DNA from: an uncultured Verrucomicrobiota bacterium
Lineage (GTDB): Bacteria > Verrucomicrobiota > Kiritimatiellia > RFP12 > UBA1067
Direction of reading: 5' to 3'
DNA length: 54,525 bases
Assembly: GCA_946610035.1 (NCBI GenBank)
Contig: CAMOCC010000008.1
Coordinates: 1 to 54,525 of the forward strand
Shown: positions 17,352-25,264 of the stretch, piece by piece
Layout of the letters: each line of letters starts with the position of its first letter
Numbering within the stretch: the stretch's first letter is position 1
Translations under genes and position numbers: made by a program
The notes under the pieces: model-generated
What the model was told of the DNA's origin: nothing
What the model saw: only the letters and a program-made list of their open reading frames with translations
Databases searched by the model: none

Positions 17352-17953
17352 CTGCTCAGGTTCTTGAAGATGGCGGCGAGGAAGTCGTCGTACGTCTCGA
17401 AGGCAGGGATGTCGGGATTGTCCTTCTTGATCTGCTCAGTGGAGCGGAAGAGGAACCCCGCCTTGGAGGCGCGGATCATCCCGAGGTCGTTGAAGCTGTC
17501 GCCGGCGGCGATGGTTTCGAAGCCGCAGCTCTGAAGCGCACGGACGGTCGTGAGCTTCGACTGCGGGCAGCGCATCTTGTATCCGATGACACGTCCCTCG
17601 GGCGACACTTCAAGCGAATTGCAGAAGATCGCCGGCCAGTTGAGCTTCTTCATGAGCGGACGCGAGAACTGGTCGAAGGTATCCGACAGGATCAGGACCT
17701 GCGTCCTCTCGCGAAGCTGGTCGAGGAACTCCTCTGCGCCGATCAGCGGACGCATCCCGGAAATCACCTCCTGAATCTCCTTCAGCCCGTACCCGTGCTT
17801 GTCAAGCAGGTCGATTCGATAGTGCATCAGCTTGTCGTAATCCGGCTCGTCGCGCGTTGTGCGGCGGAACTCCGGGATGCCGGTGGCTTCGGCGAATGCT
17901 ATCCAGATTTCGGGTACGAGCACCCCTTCAAGGTCGAGGCAGACTATTTCCAT
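17348..17953 (-). CDS. thrH: ThrH: phosphoserine phosphatase / homoserine phosphotransferase
   Basis: This is a 201-residue HAD-family protein very close in pattern to Pseudomonas ThrH. The N-terminus MEIVCLDLEGVLVPEIWIAF has the nucleophile Asp7 followed by Glu9, as in ThrH rather than the usual DxD. ILSDTFDQFSRPLM is motif II and AAGDSFNDLGM is motif IV. ThrH can dephosphorylate phosphoserine and pass the phosphate to homoserine, so it could supply phosphohomoserine to ThrC (25265-26725). It is the first gene of a two-gene unit with the amidase. An A-rich leader precedes ATG 17953. Confidence 0.92.
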   Translation of the reverse strand: MEIVCLDLEGVLVPEIWIAFAEATGIPEFRRTTRDEPDYDKLMHYRIDLLDKHGYGLKEIQEVISGMRPLIGAEEFLDQLRERTQVLILSDTFDQFSRPLMKKLNWPAIFCNSLEVSPEGRVIGYKMRCPQSKLTTVRALQSCGFETIAAGDSFNDLGMIRASKAGFLFRSTEQIKKDNPDIPAFETYDDFLAAIFKNLSR

Positions 17954-17994
17954 TTCTTTGCTCTTTGCGTTGTGATATTTTTTGGTTGGCCGAT

Positions 17995-18003
17995 ATTATA
18001 CCA
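17995..18003 (-). promoter_or_regulatory. Extended -10 promoter of thrH-amidase
   Basis: The minus strand reads TGGTATAAT, 41 nt before ATG 17953, in the gap after the DUF4340 gene stop. Confidence 0.65.
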
Positions 18004-18027
18004 TATTTCGGGGCGCCGGTGTGGAAA

Positions 18028-18912
18028 TCACTCGGGCTTGTCGGACGCGGGATCCTCGGCCTTGGCGGGCGCGGACGCGGGCTCCTCGGCCTTTGCGGGC
18101 TCAGCCGCGGGCTCCTCGGCCTTAGGCTCAGCCTCGGATTTCGCCTTGGGCTCGGCATTCTCCTCCGCCTTGGGCTCTTCCTTGGGCTCGGGCTTGGGGA
18201 GGAGCTTCTCGACGGAGTAGGACGGCACTATGAAGACCCACTTCTCGTTGTCGAGCCTGAGGTAGCGCTCGCTGCCGCCCTTGACGACGTTGCCGACGGT
18301 CGCGACGCGGTTCGTGTCGCCCGCGACGGTGACCTTGGCGACGACGCCCGTCGCAAAGCCGAGTTCCTCCTCGGTCAGCTTCGGGTCCGCAAGCTCGCGG
18401 AACGACACGTAGGGCTCGTCCACGATCTTGGTCTCGACCCAGCGCTTCGAATCGGTCCCGAAGTCGTCCAGGGTGTCCGAGACCAGCACGGACTGGTCCT
18501 TGTACTGCACATACCTGCCGTGTCCCCACTTCTCGTGGCGGTCGCCGAGGACTACGGACGCGAGCTCCTTGCCGGACGAATCCCTGAGGACGACGGGCGT
18601 CTTCTCCTTCAGCTCGCGGCCGCGGACGACCTGGCCGACCTTCAGCTCCTGCAGCTTGAGGAGGTTCTCGCGGATCTTCACGAGGTCGGCGGGATAGTCC
18701 TGCATGGACGGCACTATCCAGCCGTCGGGACTGTCCGCAAGCTTCACCTTGTCGCCGATCTCAACGGACGAGACGAGCGACATGTCGAACTTCGGGACGA
18801 TCTTCTCGCCCGTCAGGCGCGGGGAGCTTGCGCTCCCCTTGCCCATGAACGTCGCGGCAACTGCAAGCGCAACGGCGACTACGCCCAGAACAACCAGATT
18901 CTTCGTTGTCAT
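18028..18912 (-). CDS. DUF4340-type membrane-anchored protein of a Gld-like ABC system
   Basis: The product has 294 residues. A single N-terminal membrane segment (LVVLGVVAVALAVAATFMG) is followed by an extracytoplasmic region with the DUF4340 pattern: EIGDKVKLADSPDGWIV, LVKIRENLLKLQELK and LVSDTLDDFG. The last 70 residues are a low-complexity tail of Pro, Glu, Ala and Lys. DUF4340 proteins commonly follow GldG-type proteins in ABC-2 operons. This gene follows the fused permease-GldG gene by one base, so it should be part of that complex. Its exact role is unknown. Confidence 0.8.
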   Translation of the reverse strand: MTTKNLVVLGVVAVALAVAATFMGKGSASSPRLTGEKIVPKFDMSLVSSVEIGDKVKLADSPDGWIVPSMQDYPADLVKIRENLLKLQELKVGQVVRGRELKEKTPVVLRDSSGKELASVVLGDRHEKWGHGRYVQYKDQSVLVSDTLDDFGTDSKRWVETKIVDEPYVSFRELADPKLTEEELGFATGVVAKVTVAGDTNRVATVGNVVKGGSERYLRLDNEKWVFIVPSYSVEKLLPKPEPKEEPKAEENAEPKAKSEAEPKAEEPAAEPAKAEEPASAPAKAEDPASDKPE

Positions 18913-18913
18913 C

Positions 18914-21493
18914 TTATTTCCTCCCTTTCGACCTCTTGAGCCCGCGCAGGATGCCGAACAGCACCACGAAAAGCGGCACGAGCGCGATGTTCATCCATTT
19001 CAGTTTCGTTCCGAGCGCGCGGATGTCGGCGGTGAGCCCCTTCCGGACCTCCTTCAGCTCCCTCCTCGTATCCGCCGCCGCCTTGCGGGCGTTGGCGATC
19101 TCGTCCTGCTGCTCGCGGGAGAGGATCATGCGCTCCTTGCCGGTCTTCTGGCGCTGGAGCTCGTTGATGCGCTGCTGCGCGGAGTCGAGCTTAGACTGGA
19201 GTTCGGCCTCCTTCTGCTGCCACTTGGACATCGCCTCTGCCTCGAGCTTGTCGACGACGTCGAACGGCCTTGAGCTCGCCCCGCGCGTCCTGAGTCCGAT
19301 CAGCTCCTCGCGCCCCGCGAACTGCTCGATGATGTTCGAGAAGAGGCCGAGGTTGTCGTTGAGCGGCTGGGCGACGTTGCCGAACGGAGTGCGCAGGACC
19401 CTCACGCAGAGCATGTCGGCGAGGAAGTCGGAGTCGGCGATGAGCATCACCGTGCTCCTGCCCGACGAGAGCGCCTTCGAGACGTCGTTCGTCCCGTCCG
19501 GGCCCTTCGGATACGCCGTCTTGAACTCGCCAGCGAGGCGGGCCGCGACGACGCGCGCCCTGCCGTCAGGCACGGCCTCCTTCGAGCCGCCGCCCATCAT
19601 CATCATGGAGCGGTCGGTCTCGGCGGACTTGTCCTTCGACGTCGTCACGACGGGCTCGAACTTGAGTCCCTCGCCCTTCTTCTCGTCGAAGGTGAATGCG
19701 CCCGCGTAGCCGAACATCATCTGCGAGATGTTGGCCGAGAGCATGTCGCCCTTTGCGAGGTTGTCGGGACGAAGCGTGAGAACAGCAGGCTCCAGCTCCG
19801 CGCCGCCGCGTCCGTTGCCGAGCGTCGTCGCCGCCGAGAGGTCGCATGTGACCTTGCCCGTGTCGAAGCCGACCCCCCACGCGTCGAAGAGCTTGCCGAG
19901 CGTGGAGGGCTGGGGGCCGCCCATCATCATCATCTGCTGGTTCTGCTGGCCCTCGACCGCCTCCTTGACGCTCATGGGGTCGACGCACGCGACGAGCCTG
20001 CCGCCGCGCAGGACGAACTGGTCGATCGCGTACAGCGCCTTGTCCGAGAAGTCCTTCGGATGCACCACGACCAGCGTCTTCACGTCGTCGTCGATCTTCT
20101 CGGCGTCGGCGGGGATGGAGCGGACGTCGTAGTCCTTGCCGAGCTCGGTGAACGCGGCCCATCCCTGCGGGGGACGGCGGCCCATCTGCATCATCATCGG
20201 GTTCATCGCGCCGCCGACGATGTCGGGGAACGACGACATGACGCCCACGACCGGTCTCTCGGGCCACGCGACGCGCGTCACGAGGCGCGTGATGTCGTAC
20301 TCGAGCGTCGCCTCGGTCCTGGGCGAGAACGCGCCCAGGGTCTCCTCGCGGTCGCCGCAAACGGCGACCAGCCCGAAGTAGACGGGCGAGCCGAAGGGAT
20401 TGACCGTCTGCGGCTCTACGCCGTAGCGCTGGGCCCACTCCTCCGCGTCCGAGTCGGGGGTCGGGTCGTACTTCTCGAGGACGATGTTGCCCTTTGCGGC
20501 GCGGACGTATTCGTCGATGAGGTCGGAGACGCGCTTCGCATACGTCTTGAGCGCCTGCGGCATTTCGGCGGACTCCTGGCTCACGTAGTACTTGAGGGTG
20601 ACTTCGCCCTCGAGCTGTCCGAGCACGGCCTTCGAGCCGTCGGAGAGCGTGTAGAGCCTCTCCTCCGTGAAGTCGGCCCGAAGCGGGAGCTTCGCGAGGA
20701 TAACGTCAGCCGCGACTGCAATCGCCGCGATCATGACGAGACCGGCGACGCCCCGTGACGCACCGCGGCGTCCGTCCACGACCGTCTTCGCAGCCGCGAG
20801 GAAGAGGACCGAGACTCCGGCGTAGTAGCCGACGTCCGCAAGGTCCACGACGCCGCGTCCGAGGGACGTGAAGTGCGTGAGGAGCGAGCAGTTCGCGATG
20901 CCGTCCACGATCGTCATCGGCACGCCCCAGGACGCTATCGCGCCGACGACGGGGTCGAATCCGATGATAAGAAGGAGGAAAACGAGGACAAGCGAGACGA
21001 CGAATCCGACGACGCTCGAACGCGAGAGGGTGGAGGCGAAAAGGCCCACGGCCGCCGCAGCTCCTGCGAGCAGGAAGGACCCGATGTAGCCGCTGAACAC
21101 CGCGCCCCAGTCGGGCGCGCCGAGGTACCCAGCCGTGATGGCGACGGGGAACGTGAGCGCCAGGGCGATTCCGAGGAACGCCCATGCGGCCAGGAACTTG
21201 CCCACGAGCGCCTCGCACGTGGTGAGCGGGAGGGTGAGGAGCAGCTCGGCCGTTCCGTTCCTGCGCTCATCGGCCCAGAGGCCCATCGTGGCCGCGGGGA
21301 CGAGCAGGAGGTACACCCAGGGGTGCCAGAAGAAGAACATGCCGAGGTCCGCCTGACGCGCCTCGTAGAAGTTGGCGACGCCGAAGGTGAGGAACCCGAC
21401 AAGCACCAGGAACGCCGTGAGGAACACGTACGCGACCGGCGTGTCGAAGTAGGACTTGAACTCGCGCTTGAAGACGCTTATGACGTTTTTCAT
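18914..21493 (-). CDS. ABC-2 permease fused to GldG-type extracytoplasmic protein
   Basis: The product has 859 residues. Residues 1 to about 240 are an ABC-2 permease with six membrane spans (KREFKSYFDTPVAYVFLTAF, WADERRNGTAELLLTLPLT), like GldF or NosY. A further span near 250 leads into a GldG-type domain (about 265-820): FTEERLYTLSDGSKAVL, then LVVVHPKDFSDKALYAIDQF and GGRLVACVDP. A coiled coil (about 750-820, EAELQSKLDSAQQRINELQ) and a last membrane span (IALVPLFVVLFGILRGL) follow. In Bacteroidota GldF and GldG are separate. The frame extends upstream, but ATG 21493 overlaps the ATPase stop as ATGA and begins the permease properly. Three Met clusters lie in the outer domain. The transported substrate is unknown. 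Confidence 0.88.
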   Translation of the reverse strand: MKNVISVFKREFKSYFDTPVAYVFLTAFLVLVGFLTFGVANFYEARQADLGMFFFWHPWVYLLLVPAATMGLWADERRNGTAELLLTLPLTTCEALVGKFLAAWAFLGIALALTFPVAITAGYLGAPDWGAVFSGYIGSFLLAGAAAAVGLFASTLSRSSVVGFVVSLVLVFLLLIIGFDPVVGAIASWGVPMTIVDGIANCSLLTHFTSLGRGVVDLADVGYYAGVSVLFLAAAKTVVDGRRGASRGVAGLVMIAAIAVAADVILAKLPLRADFTEERLYTLSDGSKAVLGQLEGEVTLKYYVSQESAEMPQALKTYAKRVSDLIDEYVRAAKGNIVLEKYDPTPDSDAEEWAQRYGVEPQTVNPFGSPVYFGLVAVCGDREETLGAFSPRTEATLEYDITRLVTRVAWPERPVVGVMSSFPDIVGGAMNPMMMQMGRRPPQGWAAFTELGKDYDVRSIPADAEKIDDDVKTLVVVHPKDFSDKALYAIDQFVLRGGRLVACVDPMSVKEAVEGQQNQQMMMMGGPQPSTLGKLFDAWGVGFDTGKVTCDLSAATTLGNGRGGAELEPAVLTLRPDNLAKGDMLSANISQMMFGYAGAFTFDEKKGEGLKFEPVVTTSKDKSAETDRSMMMMGGGSKEAVPDGRARVVAARLAGEFKTAYPKGPDGTNDVSKALSSGRSTVMLIADSDFLADMLCVRVLRTPFGNVAQPLNDNLGLFSNIIEQFAGREELIGLRTRGASSRPFDVVDKLEAEAMSKWQQKEAELQSKLDSAQQRINELQRQKTGKERMILSREQQDEIANARKAAADTRRELKEVRKGLTADIRALGTKLKWMNIALVPLFVVLFGILRGLKRSKGRK

Positions 21494-22212
21494 TTCTCGC
21501 CTCCGTTGGTAAGGTTGCGGAAGACGACGTCGAGCCTGCCGCTCGCGTCCATCGCCTTGAGTTTGGCGGGCGTGCCGTCGGCCTTGATCTCGCCGTCGGC
21601 GATGATGACCGCCCTGGTGCACACGGCGTCCACCTCCTCTAGGATGTGCGTCGAAATGACGATCGCCTTCTCGGCGGACATCTCCTTGATCATCTCGCGG
21701 ACGGTGTGCTTCTGGTTCGGGTCGAGTCCGTCGGTCGGCTCGTCCATGATGAGGACCTTCGGATCGTGGATGATCGCCTGCGCGAAGCACGTCCTCTGGC
21801 GGTAGCCCTTGGAGAGCGTGTCGATCGCCTTCTTCGCGACGGGCGCGAGGCGAGCCTTCTCAATGACAGCCTCGACCTTCTCCTTCGCGACTTTTCCGTG
21901 GAACCCGCGGATCTCGGCGATGAACTTGAGGTACTCCTCGACGATCATGCCGCGATAGCTGGGGGCGGACTCCGGCAGGTACCCTATGCAACCCTTTGCG
22001 CCCACCGGGTCGGACCCGATGTCGTGCCCGCAGATGACGGCCGTTCCCGACGTCGGCGGGAGAAAGCCCGTTATCATGCGCATTGTCGTCGATTTCCCGG
22101 CGCCGTTCGGCCCCAGGAAGCCCAGCACCTCGCCCTTCGGGACCGTGAAGGAAATCCCCTTCACCGCCTCGAAGTCGCCGAAGCGCTTCTTCAGGTTCTT
22201 TACTTCCAGCAT
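21490..22212 (-). CDS. ABC transporter ATPase, GldA-like
   Basis: This 240-residue cytoplasmic ATPase pairs with the downstream fused permease. Walker A is GPNGAGKSTTM, the Q-loop region is CIGYLPESAPSYRGM, the signature is LSKGYRQRTC, Walker B is VLIMDEPTDGLDP, and the switch His is in ISTHILEEV. The pattern matches ABC-2 (GldA/CcmA/NatA-like) ATPases. It is the first gene of the unit ATPase, permease-GldG, DUF4340, with an extended -10 box 83 nt upstream. Confidence 0.92.
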   Translation of the reverse strand: MLEVKNLKKRFGDFEAVKGISFTVPKGEVLGFLGPNGAGKSTTMRMITGFLPPTSGTAVICGHDIGSDPVGAKGCIGYLPESAPSYRGMIVEEYLKFIAEIRGFHGKVAKEKVEAVIEKARLAPVAKKAIDTLSKGYRQRTCFAQAIIHDPKVLIMDEPTDGLDPNQKHTVREMIKEMSAEKAIVISTHILEEVDAVCTRAVIIADGEIKADGTPAKLKAMDASGRLDVVFRNLTNGGEK

Positions 22213-22295
22213 GGCTCTTTCTTCTCTTTCTCTGTTTGTCGTTTTACCTCAAATGTCGCCGTGTACGGACGCCCCGGCGCCCGCTCTTGACGAAT

Positions 22296-22304
22296 ATCGT
22301 ACCA
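22296..22304 (-). promoter_or_regulatory. Candidate extended -10 promoter of the Gld-like ABC operon
   Basis: The minus strand reads TGGTACGAT directly after the VWA gene stop. The hexamer has one mismatch to TATAAT at a weakly conserved position. It is 83 nt before ATG 22212. Confidence 0.45.
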
Positions 22305-22312
22305 TTCATTTG

Positions 22313-23377
22313 TTAACGGTTTGTTAACGAAGGACGATTTGCCTCCACGGCACCGCGGCGGCGGAAGCGTCCCTTCGACATCATGGCACCCAGCAGAAGC
22401 AGCGCGAGACCGGGGATGAGGAACCACTGGTACTTCTCACCGAGCTTCTCCTCCTCCTCGTTCTGCTCCTTCGTGGCGACCTGACGCAGGAAGTCGCGGT
22501 AGATTACGCCAAGCGTCGTCTCCGCCGTCTGCGCCGTCGCAAGCGGGACGTATCGTCCGCCCGAACGCTCCGCTATCGTGCGCAGGGTCGCGGACTCCAG
22601 CTTCACCTTCACGGGAGCCCCCTGCTCGTCGCGTATCACGCCGCCGTCGGGCGAGGGGATCGTCGACTCCTTCGAGGGGTCGCCGATTCCGACCGTGAAG
22701 ACGGGAACGCCGCGCGACTTCGCCCTGTCCGCAAGCTCAAGCGCCTTGCCCTCGAGGTCGCCGCCGTCCGAAATGAGGATTATCGCGCTGTGGTCCGCCT
22801 TGACGCCGTTGCCGCCGTCCTCCTCTCCGATGAGCGAAAGCGCCCTCTCTATGCCCGCGCCCAGGCTCGTCGCACCCGGCGCGGCGGAAGCCGTGGAGAG
22901 GTCCATCAGCTGCTGCTTCAGGAAGACGCGGTCCGATGTCAGCGGACACACCGTCCGCGCATCGTAGCGGAACGCGACTAGCGCGCAGCGGTCGTTCATG
23001 ACGCGTCCGGACTCGTTCGTCGAAACGAGCGAATCCACGAGGTCCGCGACATCCGTCTTCGCCCTGTCGAGCCTGTTCGGCCTGACGTCGGCCGCAAGCA
23101 TCGACCGCGAAACGTCCACCGCCACGACGACGTTGCGGCTGCGGCGAACGAGAGTCGCGGACTCCTTGCCCCATTGCGGACGCGACGCCGCGAAGAACAC
23201 CAGCGCCAGCCCCAGCAGGAGGCACGTCGCCTGGAGTCCGCCCAACGGCGCCTTCGGCGGCTTGGAGGTGAGCTTTGTAAGCGCCTTCTCCCTCCTCGCC
23301 CTGAGGAACGCCCCGACGAGTCCCGCAAGCGGAACCACTAGAATCAACGCGAGAAGATATGGATAGCCGAAGTTCAT
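22313..23377 (-). CDS. BatA/BatB-like VWA-domain membrane protein
   Basis: The product has 354 residues. Two N-terminal membrane spans (YLLALILVVPLAGLVGAFL and ATCLLLGLALVFFAASR) are followed by a von Willebrand A domain (about 85-290) and a C-terminal span (FLIPGLALLLLGAMM). The metal-ion-dependent adhesion site is intact: DVSRSM (about 89-94), the Thr region GATSLGAGI, and LISDGGDLEG. This is the layout of BatA/BatB proteins of the aerotolerance-type operon, which usually also contains a MoxR ATPase and a DUF58 protein. Neither is next to it here. It lies between the SpoU methyltransferase (51 bp) and the Gld-like operon. Confidence 0.85.
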   Translation of the reverse strand: MNFGYPYLLALILVVPLAGLVGAFLRARREKALTKLTSKPPKAPLGGLQATCLLLGLALVFFAASRPQWGKESATLVRRSRNVVVAVDVSRSMLAADVRPNRLDRAKTDVADLVDSLVSTNESGRVMNDRCALVAFRYDARTVCPLTSDRVFLKQQLMDLSTASAAPGATSLGAGIERALSLIGEEDGGNGVKADHSAIILISDGGDLEGKALELADRAKSRGVPVFTVGIGDPSKESTIPSPDGGVIRDEQGAPVKVKLESATLRTIAERSGGRYVPLATAQTAETTLGVIYRDFLRQVATKEQNEEEEKLGEKYQWFLIPGLALLLLGAMMSKGRFRRRGAVEANRPSLTNR

Positions 23378-23394
23378 TCTAGAATGTCCACACC

Positions 23395-23429
23395 CGCAAT
23401 TTTACATTTTCCATTTTGCATTTTCCATT
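23395..23429 (-). repeat. Five tandem heptamers (AATGSAA type)
   Basis: On the minus strand the gap after the methyltransferase stop reads AATGGAA, AATGCAA, AATGGAA, AATGTAA, AATTGCG, five 7-mers in a row starting within the stop codon. It is one of four repeat patches of this kind in the window. Confidence 0.75.
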
Positions 23430-24286
23430 CACTTGTCGTGTTTTCCCTCGCCGTGCCAGGGGATGAACGCGGGCACCTTGTCCACGCCTGCGGCGATCCT
23501 CTGGCGGACCGCCTCGTAGACGAGGATCGTCGCCGCGGCGGAGACGTTGAGCGAATCGGCAAGGCCGAGCATCGGAATCCTTACGCGCAAATCCGCGCCG
23601 TCCATCCACTTCGCGGTGAGTCCGTACTGCTCCGCGCCGAGCGCGATCGCGACGTTCCCCGTCAGGTCCACCTCGAAGTGCAGCTTCTCGGCGTGCGGGG
23701 TAGCGGCGAGTATCTGGAAGCCGTGTTCCTTCAGGTAGGCAAGGGCCTCTTCGGACGACGCCTCGACTATCGGAACCGAGAACATCGTTCCCGTCGACGC
23801 CCTGACGACGTTCGGGTTGTGGACGTCCGTCGTCCTGTCGCAGACGATGACGGCCGCCGCATTCGCCGCGTCCGCGCTGCGGAGAATCGTCCCGAGATTG
23901 CCCGGCTTCTCGATCGCCTCGGTGACGATGACGAGCGCGTTCTGCGGAAGCTTCAGATTCGAGAGCTTGATGGAGACGTGCGGCCCCACCATGAGCAGTC
24001 CGTCCGGACGCTCCTTGTAGGCGATCTTCTCGAAGCAGATCTTCGAGCAGGTGTACACCTCCGCGCCCAGACTCGCGCACTCGCGCACGAGCTCGGGTTC
24101 GTTCTCGTTCTTCAGGTAGAAGTCGGGGCAGTGGAATATCGCCTTCGGCCTGTAGCCGCGGTCGAGGGCGCGCCTGCATTCGCGGTAGCCCTCGACTATC
24201 ATCTCGCCGAACTCCTCGCGCGTCGCGCAGCTTCTCAGCTTCACGACGTGCTTCAGTTTCGGATTGCTGGGCGAAGTAAGTTCCAT
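23429..24286 (-). CDS. SpoU/TrmH-family RNA 2'-O-ribose methyltransferase
   Basis: The 285-residue protein has an N-terminal RNA-binding substrate domain (about 1-110, SNPKLKHVVKLRS) and a SPOUT methyltransferase domain. Its three motifs are EKPGNLGTILRSADAA (motif 1), ALGAEQYGL (motif 2) and IPMLGLADSLNVSAAA (motif 3), which form the knotted S-adenosylmethionine site. It should methylate a ribose in 23S rRNA or tRNA; the exact site cannot be told from sequence. It is cotranscribed with the parvulin gene, whose stop codon lies one base away. Confidence 0.9.
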   Translation of the reverse strand: MELTSPSNPKLKHVVKLRSCATREEFGEMIVEGYRECRRALDRGYRPKAIFHCPDFYLKNENEPELVRECASLGAEVYTCSKICFEKIAYKERPDGLLMVGPHVSIKLSNLKLPQNALVIVTEAIEKPGNLGTILRSADAANAAAVIVCDRTTDVHNPNVVRASTGTMFSVPIVEASSEEALAYLKEHGFQILAATPHAEKLHFEVDLTGNVAIALGAEQYGLTAKWMDGADLRVRIPMLGLADSLNVSAAATILVYEAVRQRIAAGVDKVPAFIPWHGEGKHDK

Positions 24287-24287
24287 G

Positions 24288-25211
24288 TCAGTGGTGGTGG
24301 TGCCCGCAGGAGCAGTGCTCTTCGACGTCCTTGTATTCGATCTTCGCGTTGGCGCGAAGCTCCGCGACGAAATCGTCCATCGCGCGACCGCGCGCCTCGT
24401 GGCGAAGGAGGTCCTTGATCTGGTCGTGGACGTCCACGAGCGTCTGTGCGCCGCCCGCCTTCTCGTCCGCCTTGTATATGATGTGGTGTCCGAACTGAGT
24501 CGTCACGACGTCCGAAACCTCGCCCTTCTTCATTCCGAAGGCGGCCTTGTCGAACTCGGGGACCATCATGCCCGGACCGAACCAGCCGAGCGAGCCGCCT
24601 TCGCGTCCGGACGGACAGTCGGAGTGCTTGCGCGCCTCCTCGGCGAAGTCGCCGCCAGCGACGATGCGCGCGCGGATTTCCTTGATCTTCGCGAGCGCGG
24701 CGTCCTTCTTCTCCTGCGAGTCGCCCGCCTCGGTCTTCACGAGGATGTGCTGGCAGAGGACCTGCGGCTTCACGACGTACTCGGACTTGTGGGCCGCGTA
24801 GAACTCGGCGACTTCGTCCTCTGTCGGATCCGCGACGTGCGCACACGCCTGGTTGACGAGCATGTTCACGCGAACGCCCTTCTCGAGCTCCTTGCGGAAC
24901 GACTCGTCCGAAATCCCCTGCTGCTCGAGCGCCTTCCTGTAGTTCTCCTCGCCGCCGACCTGCGCGACGACCTTTGCGACCTCGGCGTCGATGTCCTTCG
25001 CCGTCACCGGCAGCTCAAGCTGCGCGGCGCGGTCCAGGAGGAGCTTCGCCCCGATGGCCTGCTCCAAGGCCTTCTCGCGCAGCTTGACCAGGTTCTTCTT
25101 CACCTCGTCGACCGTCATGCCGTGGTTCATGTAGAACTTGACAAGGCGGTCCATCTCGAAGTTAACCGCCTCGTTGGATATGGGCTGTCCGTTTACCGTT
25201 GCTGTCTTCAT
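24288..25211 (-). CDS. Parvulin-type peptidyl-prolyl isomerase with His-rich tail
   Basis: The product has 307 residues. Residues 1-125 are a helical SurA/trigger-like chaperone region (ALEQAIGAKLLLDRAAQ). The PpiC domain spans about 135-245, with LCQHILVKTEA, FAEEARKHSDCPSGREGGSLG and FGHHIIYKADE. No signal peptide is visible, so it may act in the cytoplasm. The extreme C-terminus reads HCSCGHHHH, a natural metal-binding tail. ATG 25211 is preferred over a TTG two codons earlier. It follows thrC after 53 bp of heptamer repeats and precedes the methyltransferase by one base. Confidence 0.88.
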   Translation of the reverse strand: MKTATVNGQPISNEAVNFEMDRLVKFYMNHGMTVDEVKKNLVKLREKALEQAIGAKLLLDRAAQLELPVTAKDIDAEVAKVVAQVGGEENYRKALEQQGISDESFRKELEKGVRVNMLVNQACAHVADPTEDEVAEFYAAHKSEYVVKPQVLCQHILVKTEAGDSQEKKDAALAKIKEIRARIVAGGDFAEEARKHSDCPSGREGGSLGWFGPGMMVPEFDKAAFGMKKGEVSDVVTTQFGHHIIYKADEKAGGAQTLVDVHDQIKDLLRHEARGRAMDDFVAELRANAKIEYKDVEEHCSCGHHHH

Positions 25212-25214
25212 TGG

Positions 25215-25249
25215 CAAGTTGTGAGTTGTGGGTTTGGAGTTGCGGGTTT
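25215..25249 (-). repeat. Five tandem heptamers (AAACCCR / CAACTCM)
   Basis: On the minus strand the thrC-parvulin gap reads AAACCCG, CAACTCC, AAACCCA, CAACTCA, CAACTTG, ending 3 nt before ATG 25211. Confidence 0.75.
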
Positions 25250-25264
25250 ATCGACTTTCCATCT

